From Chlorobiota bacterium (lineage in GTDB: Bacteria > Bacteroidota > Ignavibacteria > OLB7), in assembly GCA_028287785.1 (NCBI GenBank), contig JAQBOZ010000018.1, positions 162,225-226,224 on the forward strand: a DNA stretch of 64,000 bases, read 5' to 3'. The notes under the pieces are model-generated. The model ran no database searches and had not been told where the DNA came from. It saw only the letters and a program-made list of their open reading frames with translations. Shown in pieces: positions 57,296-64,000 of the stretch. Made by a program: the position numbers and the translations under genes. How positions within the stretch are numbered: the first letter of the stretch is position 1; every line of letters starts with the position of its first letter.

Positions 57296-57330
57296 AAAGG
57301 GCCGGCGGTCATCACGATCGCCGGCCCTTT
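57296..57330. terminator. Bidirectional terminator between acnA and the rhomboid gene
   Basis: AAAGGGCCGGCG (57296-57307) pairs perfectly with CGCCGGCCCTTT (57319-57330), giving a T-run on each strand. It starts 28 bp past the acnA stop and about 30 bp past the rhomboid stop. Confidence 0.85.
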
Positions 57331-57358
57331 CACGTTCCGAATGGCATCATGCCGCTCT

Positions 57359-58036
57359 CTACAAGGGGCTCCGGCCCACCGGCACATCCCGCGATACGCG
57401 CCGCCGCCCCGCCACAAGCCCGATCACCGCCCCCGCGATAAATCCTCCCGCGTGCGCGGCATAGGCAACTCCCCCCGTATCGGTCTGCTCCGTGCGGGCA
57501 ATCGACATGTAGGTGGCAAGAAACTGCTGCGCCGCCCAGAAGCCGATCATGGCCCACGCCGGAACCTGCGTCACCCAGTAGCCCACCAGCACGCGGACGC
57601 GGTTGGACCGGAACAGCACGATATACGCCCCCAGAATGCCCGATATCGCCCCCGATGCGCCGACGCCGGGAATGCCGGACTTCGGGCTTAGATAGACCTG
57701 CGCCAGGCCCGCGACAAGCCCCGTGACCATATAGAAGATGAAGAAGCGGAGGTGCCCGAAACGATCCTCCACATTGTCGCCGAAGACCTTCAGAAAGAGC
57801 ATGTTCCCGAAGATGTGGGCGAAGCCCCCATGCATGAACATCGAGGTGACAAGGGTTGTCAGACGCTCTCCCCCGGCGATCTTCCAGGGAATCGCCCCCC
57901 AGTCATTGATGAACACCTGCACGCGATCGCCAAGCGACAGCTGGTAGATAAAGACCAGCACGTTCGCGGCGATCAGCGACCATGTCACAACCGGGGCGGT
58001 CGTGATATCCTGATTGTCATCACCGATTGGAAACAT
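57359..58036 (-). CDS. Rhomboid-family intramembrane serine protease
   Basis: 225 residues from ATG 58036, set by a GGAGG ribosome-binding site 5 bp upstream; ATG 58051 is possible. Six to seven hydrophobic segments are visible. The catalytic Ser is in GVGASGAISGILGAY and the His in AAHAGGFIAGAVIG. The HGGFAHIFGNMLFL loop supplies the family's oxyanion and substrate region. Rhomboids cleave transmembrane helices of target proteins within the membrane. The C-terminus is basic (GRRRVSRDVPVGRSPL). No substrate is evident in the window. Confidence 0.9.
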   Translation of the reverse strand: MFPIGDDNQDITTAPVVTWSLIAANVLVFIYQLSLGDRVQVFINDWGAIPWKIAGGERLTTLVTSMFMHGGFAHIFGNMLFLKVFGDNVEDRFGHLRFFIFYMVTGLVAGLAQVYLSPKSGIPGVGASGAISGILGAYIVLFRSNRVRVLVGYWVTQVPAWAMIGFWAAQQFLATYMSIARTEQTDTGGVAYAAHAGGFIAGAVIGLVAGRRRVSRDVPVGRSPL

Positions 58037-58173
58037 CCTCACCTCCGTCATGATGGGCCCGGCCGGCGACCCGTTTCGGATACGAACACACCGGGAATCG
58101 CGAGGGCACCCGGCACGTTGATGGCGCCAAAGTATCATTTCACCGTCGGACCTGGAACTGTGGTGAACGGCCC

Positions 58174-58476
58174 GTAGTCACTCAGTTCGACTCCAGCCCT
58201 CCAGCCGACAGCGCAATGGTTCATCGATGATCCTCTCATCTCTCTTCAAGCTCCGTCAGGAGCGTGCCGGTTGTAGCATCGATACCTTCGTTTCCCGCTC
58301 AAGCTCCATCGGAGCCGTACCCTCCCCGCATCCAGACGGAACGGTGCGCTCCGATGGAGCTTGAATCAACAGGCAACGTGGCATTGCTACAACCGGTTCG
58401 CCCCGATGGGGCTATGAAGATTGATGCTTCCCACGATGCTGAGGATGTTGACGCTTATCCCAACTTGAGTCACTAC
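58174..58476. mobile_element. Family 1 element with inverted ends (MITE-like)
   Basis: The ends GTAGTCACTCAGTT (58174) and AACTTGAGTCACTAC (58462-58476) are inverted repeats with one gap. Near-identical GAACGGCCC (58165-58173) and GAACAGCCC (58478-58486) flank it. Inside, 58248-58414 holds a family 1 unit with GCTCCATCGGAGC, GCTCCGATGGAGC and GCCCCGATGGGGC arms and CTACAACCGG. Confidence 0.58.
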
Positions 58477-58495
58477 CGAACAGCCCCAACAGAAA

Positions 58496-58526
58496 CGGGG
58501 AGAACCCATGTGATGGATTCTCCCCG
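58496..58526 (-). terminator. Stem-loop after the DEAD-box gene
   Basis: CGGGGAGAA (58496-58504) pairs with TTCTCCCCG (58518-58526), and CCCAT with ATGGA partly extends the stem. It lies about 90 bp past the minus-strand stop. Confidence 0.65.
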
Positions 58527-58613
58527 CGATTTCGATTCCCGTCCCTGAACGCCCCGACAAATCGGGCCACCGGCCCGGCGGTCGATGCCTTCAGGATGAT
58601 TGCGCGCCGGTTC

Positions 58614-61421
58614 CTACTCGCCCGCCTTCTTCCCCCGCTTCTTCGGTGCCGGCTCGGCCGCCGGTTCATCCGCCGTCTTCTTCGCCGCGGCTTTCCGCTT
58701 CACGGGCTCGACGGCTTCCGTTGCGGGCTCGGCCGCCTTTGCCGGCCGCTTCGGCCTGGCCTCTGGCGTTTCAGCGGGCGGCGCGGCTGGCTCCTTCTTC
58801 GCTCTGGCGGTCGACTTCTTCGCGGACGCGCTATCCTCGGAAGCGGCTGCCGGTTCCGGCTTCTTCGCGCGAGCGCTCTTTGGCTTCGGAGCCTCCTCGG
58901 CGGAGGCGTCATCCTTGGCCTTCGGCGCGGATACGATAGGCTTTTCCGCCGGGACCGCGGCCTCGCTCTTCACATTCCCCTTCCTCGGCGTTTCCTTCGC
59001 GGAAGCGCTTTCCCTGACGATCGGTGCTTTCTCCTCGACGGGAGCAGCCTCAGCGATCGGCTCGGCCTTCTTCATCTCCGGCGGCGGGGCCTGGGGCGAT
59101 GTTGCCTTCGGGACGGCCGCGGGCTTTACGACAGGCTCCGGCTCGATCACCTCGATGCTCTCCAGCCAGTCCGGATCGCCGCCATCGAAGGTGTTCTTCT
59201 TCCGGTTTCCTCCCCCCCGATCGTCACGACGTGGCTCGTCACGGCGGCGGTCGCCACCACGAGCTTCCTCACGTTTCGGCTCGACCTTCTTCGCTTCCGG
59301 CTTCGGCGCTTCGCGCTTCGGCTCGTCGCGGCGTGGCTCTTCACGTTTCGGCTCTTCGCGTCTGGGCTCGTCACGACGCGGCTCCCGGCTCCCACGCTCA
59401 TCGCGGCGCGGCTCGTCACGGCGTCCGCCTTCACGACGTGGTTCATCACGGCGCGACTCTTCGCGGCGCGGTTCGTCACGGCGTGGTTCGTCACGACGCG
59501 ACTCTTCGCGGCGCGGTTCGTCACGTTTCGGCTCTTCGCGGCGCGATTCTTCACGACGCGGCTCGTCACGACGCGACTCTTCGCGGCGTGGTTCTTCGCG
59601 GCGTGGTTCGTCACGACGCGGCTCGTCACGACGCGACTCTTCGCGGCGTGGTTCTTCACGACGTGGTTCTTCGCGGCGCGGTTCTTCACGGCGCGGTTCT
59701 TCACGGCGCGGTTCTTCACGGCGCGGTTCTTCACGACGCGGTTCCTCGTGACGCGGCTCATTGCCGGGCGATTCCACGGCATCGCTCTCACCGCTCTGGG
59801 GCTGCTGCTCCTCCATCTCCGGTGTCGTCTGCGCGCCGTCACGATTCCGATTGCGGTTGCGTTTCCGCTTCTTCTTTTTCTTCCTGGCTCCATCAACCGG
59901 CTGCTCGCCCTCTTCCTGGGGCTGACCATCCTGTCGTGGTGCTTCCTGATGCTCAGGGCGCGGTCCCTCGTTGCGTTCCTGGCGCTGCGGTGCGGGAGCG
60001 GGGGCAACCCTCCGCTCCTCGCGAACCGGCTCCGGTTCGGGCGTGCTTACCGCGGTCTTGTGGAATGTATCGTGATAGAGGTCGTCCAGGAGCATCGCCA
60101 GGAGCATCCTCTCATCGTCATTCTCGGAGAGGCTTTTGATCAGCGACGAGAAGCGCTTCATCCGCTCCCGCTGAATCCTGGTAACGCCGGCGCGGAAGCG
60201 ATCCTCCATCACCACCGTCAACCGCTCGGCCATCCTCGTCTCCGCCTCCTCCTGCGTTGGAGTGGGCAGCTCGACGAACTCCACATTGTACTTCCGGGCG
60301 ATCTTCTTCAGATCGGACTTCTCCGACATGTTGGAGATCAGCGTGACGACAACGCCGGTGTTGCCGGCGCGCGCGGTCCGTCCCGCGCGATGGATATAGC
60401 TGTCGGGGTCCTTCGGCACATCGTACTGGAACACGTGCGAGAGATCGCTGATATCGATGCCGCGGGCGGCAACATCGGTCGCCACCAGAAACCGGGTCTC
60501 CCCGCGCCTGATCCTTCCCATCGCCCGCTCGCGGGACTTCTGGTCCAGATCGCCGGAGAGCTGATCGGCGTTGTAGCCGTAGTTCTTCAGGACAGTGGCG
60601 ACGTATTCCACCTCCACCTTCGTATTGCAGAAGATGATGGCCGACTCCGGGTTCTCGAACTCGATCAGACGCATCAGCATCAGATCCTTTTCGAGCGGCG
60701 GCACATCGTAGAAGCGATGCTCCATCGTGGAGATATTCACATCTCCCGCGCTGAGGGAGAGAAACTCCGGCTCATTGAGGAACTCGCGCGCCAGGAGCTG
60801 CACCTTGTAGGGCATCGTGGCGGAGAACATCCACGAGGAGCGTTCACGCGGGACATAGCGGCGGATCTCCCGCATGTCGGGATAGAAGCCCATCGAGAGC
60901 ATCTCATCGGCCTCATCGAACACCAGAATACGGAGGCGATCCAGCGTCAGCGCGCGACGGCCGATATGGTCCAGCACGCGCCCCGGCGTTCCGACGATTA
61001 CCTGCGCTCCATCGCGAAGCGCCTGAAGCTGGGTGTTGTAGCCCACGCCACCGTAGAGAAGCGCGCCACTTACGCCGAGCCCCTCGGAGAGGATTTCGAA
61101 CTCCTTATGCACCTGCACGGCAAGCTCGCGCGTGGGGACCAGCACCAGCGCCTGCGGATAGCGGCGTTCCGGATCGATCCGCATCAGCAGCGGCATGATG
61201 AACGCTCCGGTCTTTCCGGAGCCGGTACGGGACTGCACAATCATATCGCGATTGTCGAGCAGATAGGGGATAGCCTTGGCCTGTACCGGCATCGGCGTGT
61301 TCCACCCCATCCGGTCGAGCGCTGCCCGAATGGATTCCGGGAGACGATCGAATGTGAAATCGGGGAGCTTGTTCTCAGGTTCGGTGAGAATCTTCTGGAC
61401 GTTGTCAGATGTTTGATCCAT
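58614..61421 (-). CDS. DEAD-box RNA helicase with long Arg/Glu-repeat tail
   Basis: 935 residues from ATG 61421; the open frame beyond that is non-coding in character. Helicase core 1-450: Q motif near 20-49 (FTFDRLPESI...TPMPVQAKAIP), SRTGSGKT 64-71, PTREL 96-100, TPGR, DEAD 169-172, SAT 200-202, and the C-terminal RecA domain with ARGIDI and HRAGRTARAG. A DbpA-like RNA-binding domain is not evident. From about 450 the sequence is disordered: a KKKKKRKRNRNRN patch, then many copies of RREEPRRDEPRREES, then Lys/Ala-rich segments and a KKTADEPAAEPAPKKRGKK end. Such tails bind RNA and can drive condensates. It probably remodels rRNA or mRNA. Confidence 0.93.
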   Translation of the reverse strand: MDQTSDNVQKILTEPENKLPDFTFDRLPESIRAALDRMGWNTPMPVQAKAIPYLLDNRDMIVQSRTGSGKTGAFIMPLLMRIDPERRYPQALVLVPTRELAVQVHKEFEILSEGLGVSGALLYGGVGYNTQLQALRDGAQVIVGTPGRVLDHIGRRALTLDRLRILVFDEADEMLSMGFYPDMREIRRYVPRERSSWMFSATMPYKVQLLAREFLNEPEFLSLSAGDVNISTMEHRFYDVPPLEKDLMLMRLIEFENPESAIIFCNTKVEVEYVATVLKNYGYNADQLSGDLDQKSRERAMGRIRRGETRFLVATDVAARGIDISDLSHVFQYDVPKDPDSYIHRAGRTARAGNTGVVVTLISNMSEKSDLKKIARKYNVEFVELPTPTQEEAETRMAERLTVVMEDRFRAGVTRIQRERMKRFSSLIKSLSENDDERMLLAMLLDDLYHDTFHKTAVSTPEPEPVREERRVAPAPAPQRQERNEGPRPEHQEAPRQDGQPQEEGEQPVDGARKKKKKRKRNRNRNRDGAQTTPEMEEQQPQSGESDAVESPGNEPRHEEPRREEPRREEPRREEPRREEPRREEPRREEPRREESRRDEPRRDEPRREEPRREESRRDEPRREESRREEPKRDEPRREESRRDEPRRDEPRREESRRDEPRREGGRRDEPRRDERGSREPRRDEPRREEPKREEPRRDEPKREAPKPEAKKVEPKREEARGGDRRRDEPRRDDRGGGNRKKNTFDGGDPDWLESIEVIEPEPVVKPAAVPKATSPQAPPPEMKKAEPIAEAAPVEEKAPIVRESASAKETPRKGNVKSEAAVPAEKPIVSAPKAKDDASAEEAPKPKSARAKKPEPAAASEDSASAKKSTARAKKEPAAPPAETPEARPKRPAKAAEPATEAVEPVKRKAAAKKTADEPAAEPAPKKRGKKAGE
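59320..59760 (-). repeat. 15-bp in-frame tandem repeats within the DEAD-box gene
   Basis: Units such as CGCGGTTCTTCACGG (plus-strand reading) recur back to back, encoding the pentapeptides EEPRR, DEPRR and EESRR. The last few copies (about 59690-59745) are nearly identical, so copy number is likely variable. These are coding microsatellite-like repeats, not a CRISPR array. Confidence 0.85.
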
Positions 61422-61672
61422 AGGCGCGAAAATATGGCAGGGGGGAGGAGAGTGAATAGCAAAAAGAAGCGGGACGGAAAGGATTCTTCCACTTCGTCCT
61501 GCTTCGGCGGGAGCCGGTGCGCGGATGATCACCCATCAGCCTCTGTCGGCCGGAGCTACCATCGCACACGGATACCGGCCATTCCGGCGCCCCCGTGCTC
61601 ATTGATTTCATCGTGACGACGCCTGCGGCAACCCTCTCCCGATCCGGACGGCCCGATGGCCGCCATCCCTCT

Positions 61673-62578
61673 CTACACGTGCCGCTCGGCGTGATAGCTG
61701 GAGCGGACCAGCGGCCCCGACTCCACATAGCGAAAGCCCATCTCCAGGCCGATCTCACGAAGCTCATCGAACTCCGCCGGCGTCAGAAAACGCTCCACCG
61801 GCAGGTGCTGCTTCGTTGGCTGGAGATACTGCCCCAGCGTCAGGATATCAACATTCCGTTCCACCAGATCGCGCATCGTCGCCACCAGCTCCTCGCGCGA
61901 TTCGCCAAGCCCCAGCATGATGCCGGTCTTCGTGGTCATCCCCTGCCGCTTTGCTTCACGAAGCAGATCGAGCGTCCAGGCATATCGCCCCTGCGGGCGC
62001 ACCCTGCGGTAGAGGGAGGGAACGGTCTCGGTGTTATGATTCAGGATGTCCGGCCGCGCGTCGACGATCAACTGAAGCAGATCGTGATTCCCCTTGAAAT
62101 CGGGGATCAACACCTCGATGCGGACGCCGGGGTTCTGCTCGCGGGTCATGCGGATCGTGTCGGCGAACACTCCCGCCCCGCCGTCGGCCAGCTCATCGCG
62201 GTTGACCGAGGTGATCACCGCGTGCTTCAGGTCCATCAACCTCACCGCCTCCGCCACGCGCCCCGGCTCCTCCACGTCGATCGTTCCGGGACGCCCGGTC
62301 TTCACCGCGCAGAACCCGCAGGAACGGGTGCATGTATCGCCGAGGATCATGAAGGTTGCCGTGCCGGCGGACCAGCACTCCGCCATGTTCGGGCATCGCG
62401 CCTCCTCGCAGACCGTGTGAAGCTCCTTGGAACGCATCATGTTCTTCAGGAACTGAAACGTCTCACCGGTCGGGATCTTCACCTTGAGCCACTCGGGACG
62501 GCGCTCGGCGGGCGGAGATGCGGGACGGGGAACGGAGGACTGAATGATCGGGAGATCGAGATTCTCTATGCTGGTCAT
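61673..62578 (-). CDS. lipA: Lipoyl synthase
   Basis: 301 residues. Auxiliary-cluster cysteines C57, C62 and C68 (CEEARCPNMAEC) and radical-SAM cysteines C83, C87 and C90 (CTRSCGFC) are all present, and the C-terminal RSSYHA supplies the Ser ligand. The radical-SAM barrel is complete (VITSVNRDELADGGAGVFAD, NHNTETV, TKTGIMLGLGE). It inserts two sulfurs into octanoyl groups on lipoyl domains. It follows the E2 gene by 58 bp on the same strand, so enzyme and substrate protein are made together. Confidence 0.96.
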   Translation of the reverse strand: MTSIENLDLPIIQSSVPRPASPPAERRPEWLKVKIPTGETFQFLKNMMRSKELHTVCEEARCPNMAECWSAGTATFMILGDTCTRSCGFCAVKTGRPGTIDVEEPGRVAEAVRLMDLKHAVITSVNRDELADGGAGVFADTIRMTREQNPGVRIEVLIPDFKGNHDLLQLIVDARPDILNHNTETVPSLYRRVRPQGRYAWTLDLLREAKRQGMTTKTGIMLGLGESREELVATMRDLVERNVDILTLGQYLQPTKQHLPVERFLTPAEFDELREIGLEMGFRYVESGPLVRSSYHAERHV

Positions 62579-62636
62579 GCCTGTCTATCCATTGTTAAAC
62601 GGGGACACCGGCTGTCCGATGCCCCCGCCCTTGTCA

Positions 62637-64000
62637 TCAGAGCATCGTGTTTTCGTTGAAGCCTTCCAGGTTCTTGATCACATCGGCCAGGAACTTTCCA
62701 CCCAGCAGGCCATCGATCACCCGATGGTCATGCGAGAGGGAGAGATAGACCATCGACCGGATCACGATCAGATCCTGTCCCATCACCTCGCGAACAACCG
62801 GCCGCTTCTGAATGGCGCCGGTCCCGAGGATGGCAACCTGCGGCTGGTTGATGATCGGCGCGCCGTGCAGCAGCCCGAACACGCCGTAGTTGGTCAGCGT
62901 GAAGGTGCCGCCCGCGATCTCGTCCGGCGTCAGCGACTTGTTGCGGGCGCGGGTCGCCAGATCGTTCACCGCGTGGGCCAGGCCCGACACGTTGAGACGA
63001 TCGGCATCCTTGATCACCGGGACGATGAGATTGCCGTCCGGCAGCGCCGTTGCCACACCGACGTTCACCCGCTTTCTGACGATGACGTTGGTACCATCGA
63101 CCGAGGAGTTGACCCACGGGTTGTCGCGAAGCGCCTTGGCGATCGCCGCGATAAAGAACGGCGTGAACGTGAGCTTGATCCCCTCGCGCTTCTGGAACTC
63201 ATCCTTGCGAAGCTCCCGCAGGCGGACAAGATCGGTAACGTCCGACTCGCCAACCTCGGTAACGTGCGGGGAGGTCTGCTTGGAGCGGACCATATGCTCG
63301 GCGATAAGCTGGCGCATCCGGTCCATCGGCACAACCTCGACATCCGGCCCGTACTGCTTCGGCGCGGATGGCTTCGAAACCGTGGCCGGCGACGGAGCGG
63401 ACTGCGGAGCGGCTGCCGGCTGCGGTGCCGCGGCGGGCTGCCGGGCCGGACGATTCTTCAAATAAGTGGTCACATCATCCTTCGTCACGCGACCAGCCTG
63501 ACCGCTTCCGGCGATGGCATCCAGTTCACGAACCGAGAGCCCTTCCTTCGTCGCGATCGAGCGGACGAGCGGGGAGTAGAAGCGGTCGCCACTGCTGCGG
63601 GGAATCGGGCCGGCGGAAACGGTCTCCTGCGGCGCCGGTGCGCTTACGGGAGCCGGCTGCGATGTTCCATTGGTATTGTTCTGCGCCGATGCTCCGTTGG
63701 CTGCCGCGGGAGCCGGCTGCGGCGCCTGGGCCTGGGATGGCTCCGGTGCGCGGGCCACGGCGGGCTTGGCGGCGGGGGCGTTGCCGGAGGAGATATAGGC
63801 GATGACATTGCCGACACCGACGGTCTCGTTCTCCTGCGCCACGATCTCCAGCAGCGTGCCGGCCGCCGGCGATGGGATCTCCGTATCCACCTTGTCGGTC
63901 GAGATCTCCGCGATCACTTCATCACGCTCGATCGCATCGCCCGGCTGCTTCAACCACCGCAGTATCGTTCCTTCCTGTACCGATTCGCCCATCTTGGGCA
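62637..64000 (-). CDS. 2-oxoacid dehydrogenase E2 (acyltransferase), 5' end outside window
   Basis: At least 451 residues; the frame runs off the window edge (the preceding codons read Pro-Lys before the internal Met), so a few N-terminal residues are missing. Lipoyl domain: MGESVQEGTILRWLKQPGD, lipoyl-Lys in STDKVDTEIPSP. An Ala/Pro-rich linker, a peripheral subunit-binding domain (PLVRSIATKEGLSVRELDAI, then GSGQAGRVTKDDV) and a CoA-dependent acyltransferase domain ending SLSHDHRVIDGLLGGKFLAD (catalytic His/Asp) follow. It is the E2 core of pyruvate, oxoglutarate or branched-chain dehydrogenase; sequence alone does not fix which. lipA lies just downstream. Confidence 0.9.
   Translation of the reverse strand, partial: PKMGESVQEGTILRWLKQPGDAIERDEVIAEISTDKVDTEIPSPAAGTLLEIVAQENETVGVGNVIAYISSGNAPAAKPAVARAPEPSQAQAPQPAPAAANGASAQNNTNGTSQPAPVSAPAPQETVSAGPIPRSSGDRFYSPLVRSIATKEGLSVRELDAIAGSGQAGRVTKDDVTTYLKNRPARQPAAAPQPAAAPQSAPSPATVSKPSAPKQYGPDVEVVPMDRMRQLIAEHMVRSKQTSPHVTEVGESDVTDLVRLRELRKDEFQKREGIKLTFTPFFIAAIAKALRDNPWVNSSVDGTNVIVRKRVNVGVATALPDGNLIVPVIKDADRLNVSGLAHAVNDLATRARNKSLTPDEIAGGTFTLTNYGVFGLLHGAPIINQPQVAILGTGAIQKRPVVREVMGQDLIVIRSMVYLSLSHDHRVIDGLLGGKFLADVIKNLEGFNENTML

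Noticed and set aside
59320..59760. Possible CRISPR-like short repeats
   Set aside because: The units are 15 bp, contiguous with no spacers, and in frame with the helicase gene.
58596..61616. Open frame of about 1,000 codons on the plus strand
   Set aside because: It is antisense to the DEAD-box helicase, whose motifs are complete. The plus-strand product is a low-complexity Phe/Arg/Leu mirror of the repeats.

Overview
The window is one GC-rich bacterial chromosome segment, densely coded on both strands. I see no rRNA, tRNA, CRISPR array or phage region. A giant secreted protein ends in a type IX secretion (Por) sorting domain, which points to the Bacteroidota/Chlorobiota (FCB) superphylum. 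The high GC, an SUI1-type factor, tandem-FtsX permeases and Asp-box secreted proteins suggest a Kapabacteria/Ignavibacteria-like lineage, but that placement is inference.

Layout. 1-2.9 kb: two genes that together correspond to a VioB/RebD-type protein (N-terminal part, then ferritin-like part); the first is cut by the window edge. 3-6 kb: a gene remnant, a small secreted protein and two secreted PAP2 phosphatase-like genes. 6.7-10.2 kb: NtrC-type regulator, sensor kinase and a membrane protein. 10.3-15.1 kb: SUI1-like factor, uracil-DNA glycosylase, two divergent citrate synthases (one fused to a DNA-binding domain) and a small membrane protein. 15.5-19.2 kb: a truncated Asp-box protein, a tandem ThyX-like protein and a methyltransferase. 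19.5-26.8 kb: a MacA/MacB-like exporter operon with two large permeases. 27.1-33.7 kb: a solenoid protein, then (minus strand) pyrB, an acidic unknown and carB. 33.9-39.6 kb: the 1,915-residue secreted protein. 40.2-44.5 kb: an SSS symporter and a six-hairpin glycosidase. 44.9-48.8 kb: a lipoprotein subtilase and a lipoprotein. 48.9-53.3 kb: UvrD/PcrA-like helicase, an FG-GAP-like secreted protein and proS. 53.7-58 kb: a short lipoprotein, acnA and a rhomboid protease. 58.6-64 kb: a DEAD-box helicase with a repetitive Arg/Glu tail, lipA and a 2-oxoacid dehydrogenase E2 gene cut by the window edge.

Functional themes. Central carbon metabolism is well represented: two citrate synthases, aconitase, lipoyl synthase next to the E2 that needs lipoate. 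Pyrimidine metabolism appears as pyrB and carB, with a ThyX-like protein elsewhere. The other genes mostly face the envelope: many proteins with signal peptides or lipoboxes, an exporter, a symporter and proteases.

Intergenic DNA carries two repeat families. Family 1 elements (about 0.3-0.4 kb) contain nested inverted repeats built on GCTCC/GGAGC and GCCCC/GGGGC. At three sites they have GTAGTGACTCA-like ends, and at least two lie between short direct repeats, as a MITE-like mobile element would. Family 2 elements (about 50-95 bp, GCGCCCCTCCGGGGCTTG core) sit at or just after stop codons, and one appears to have truncated a gene.
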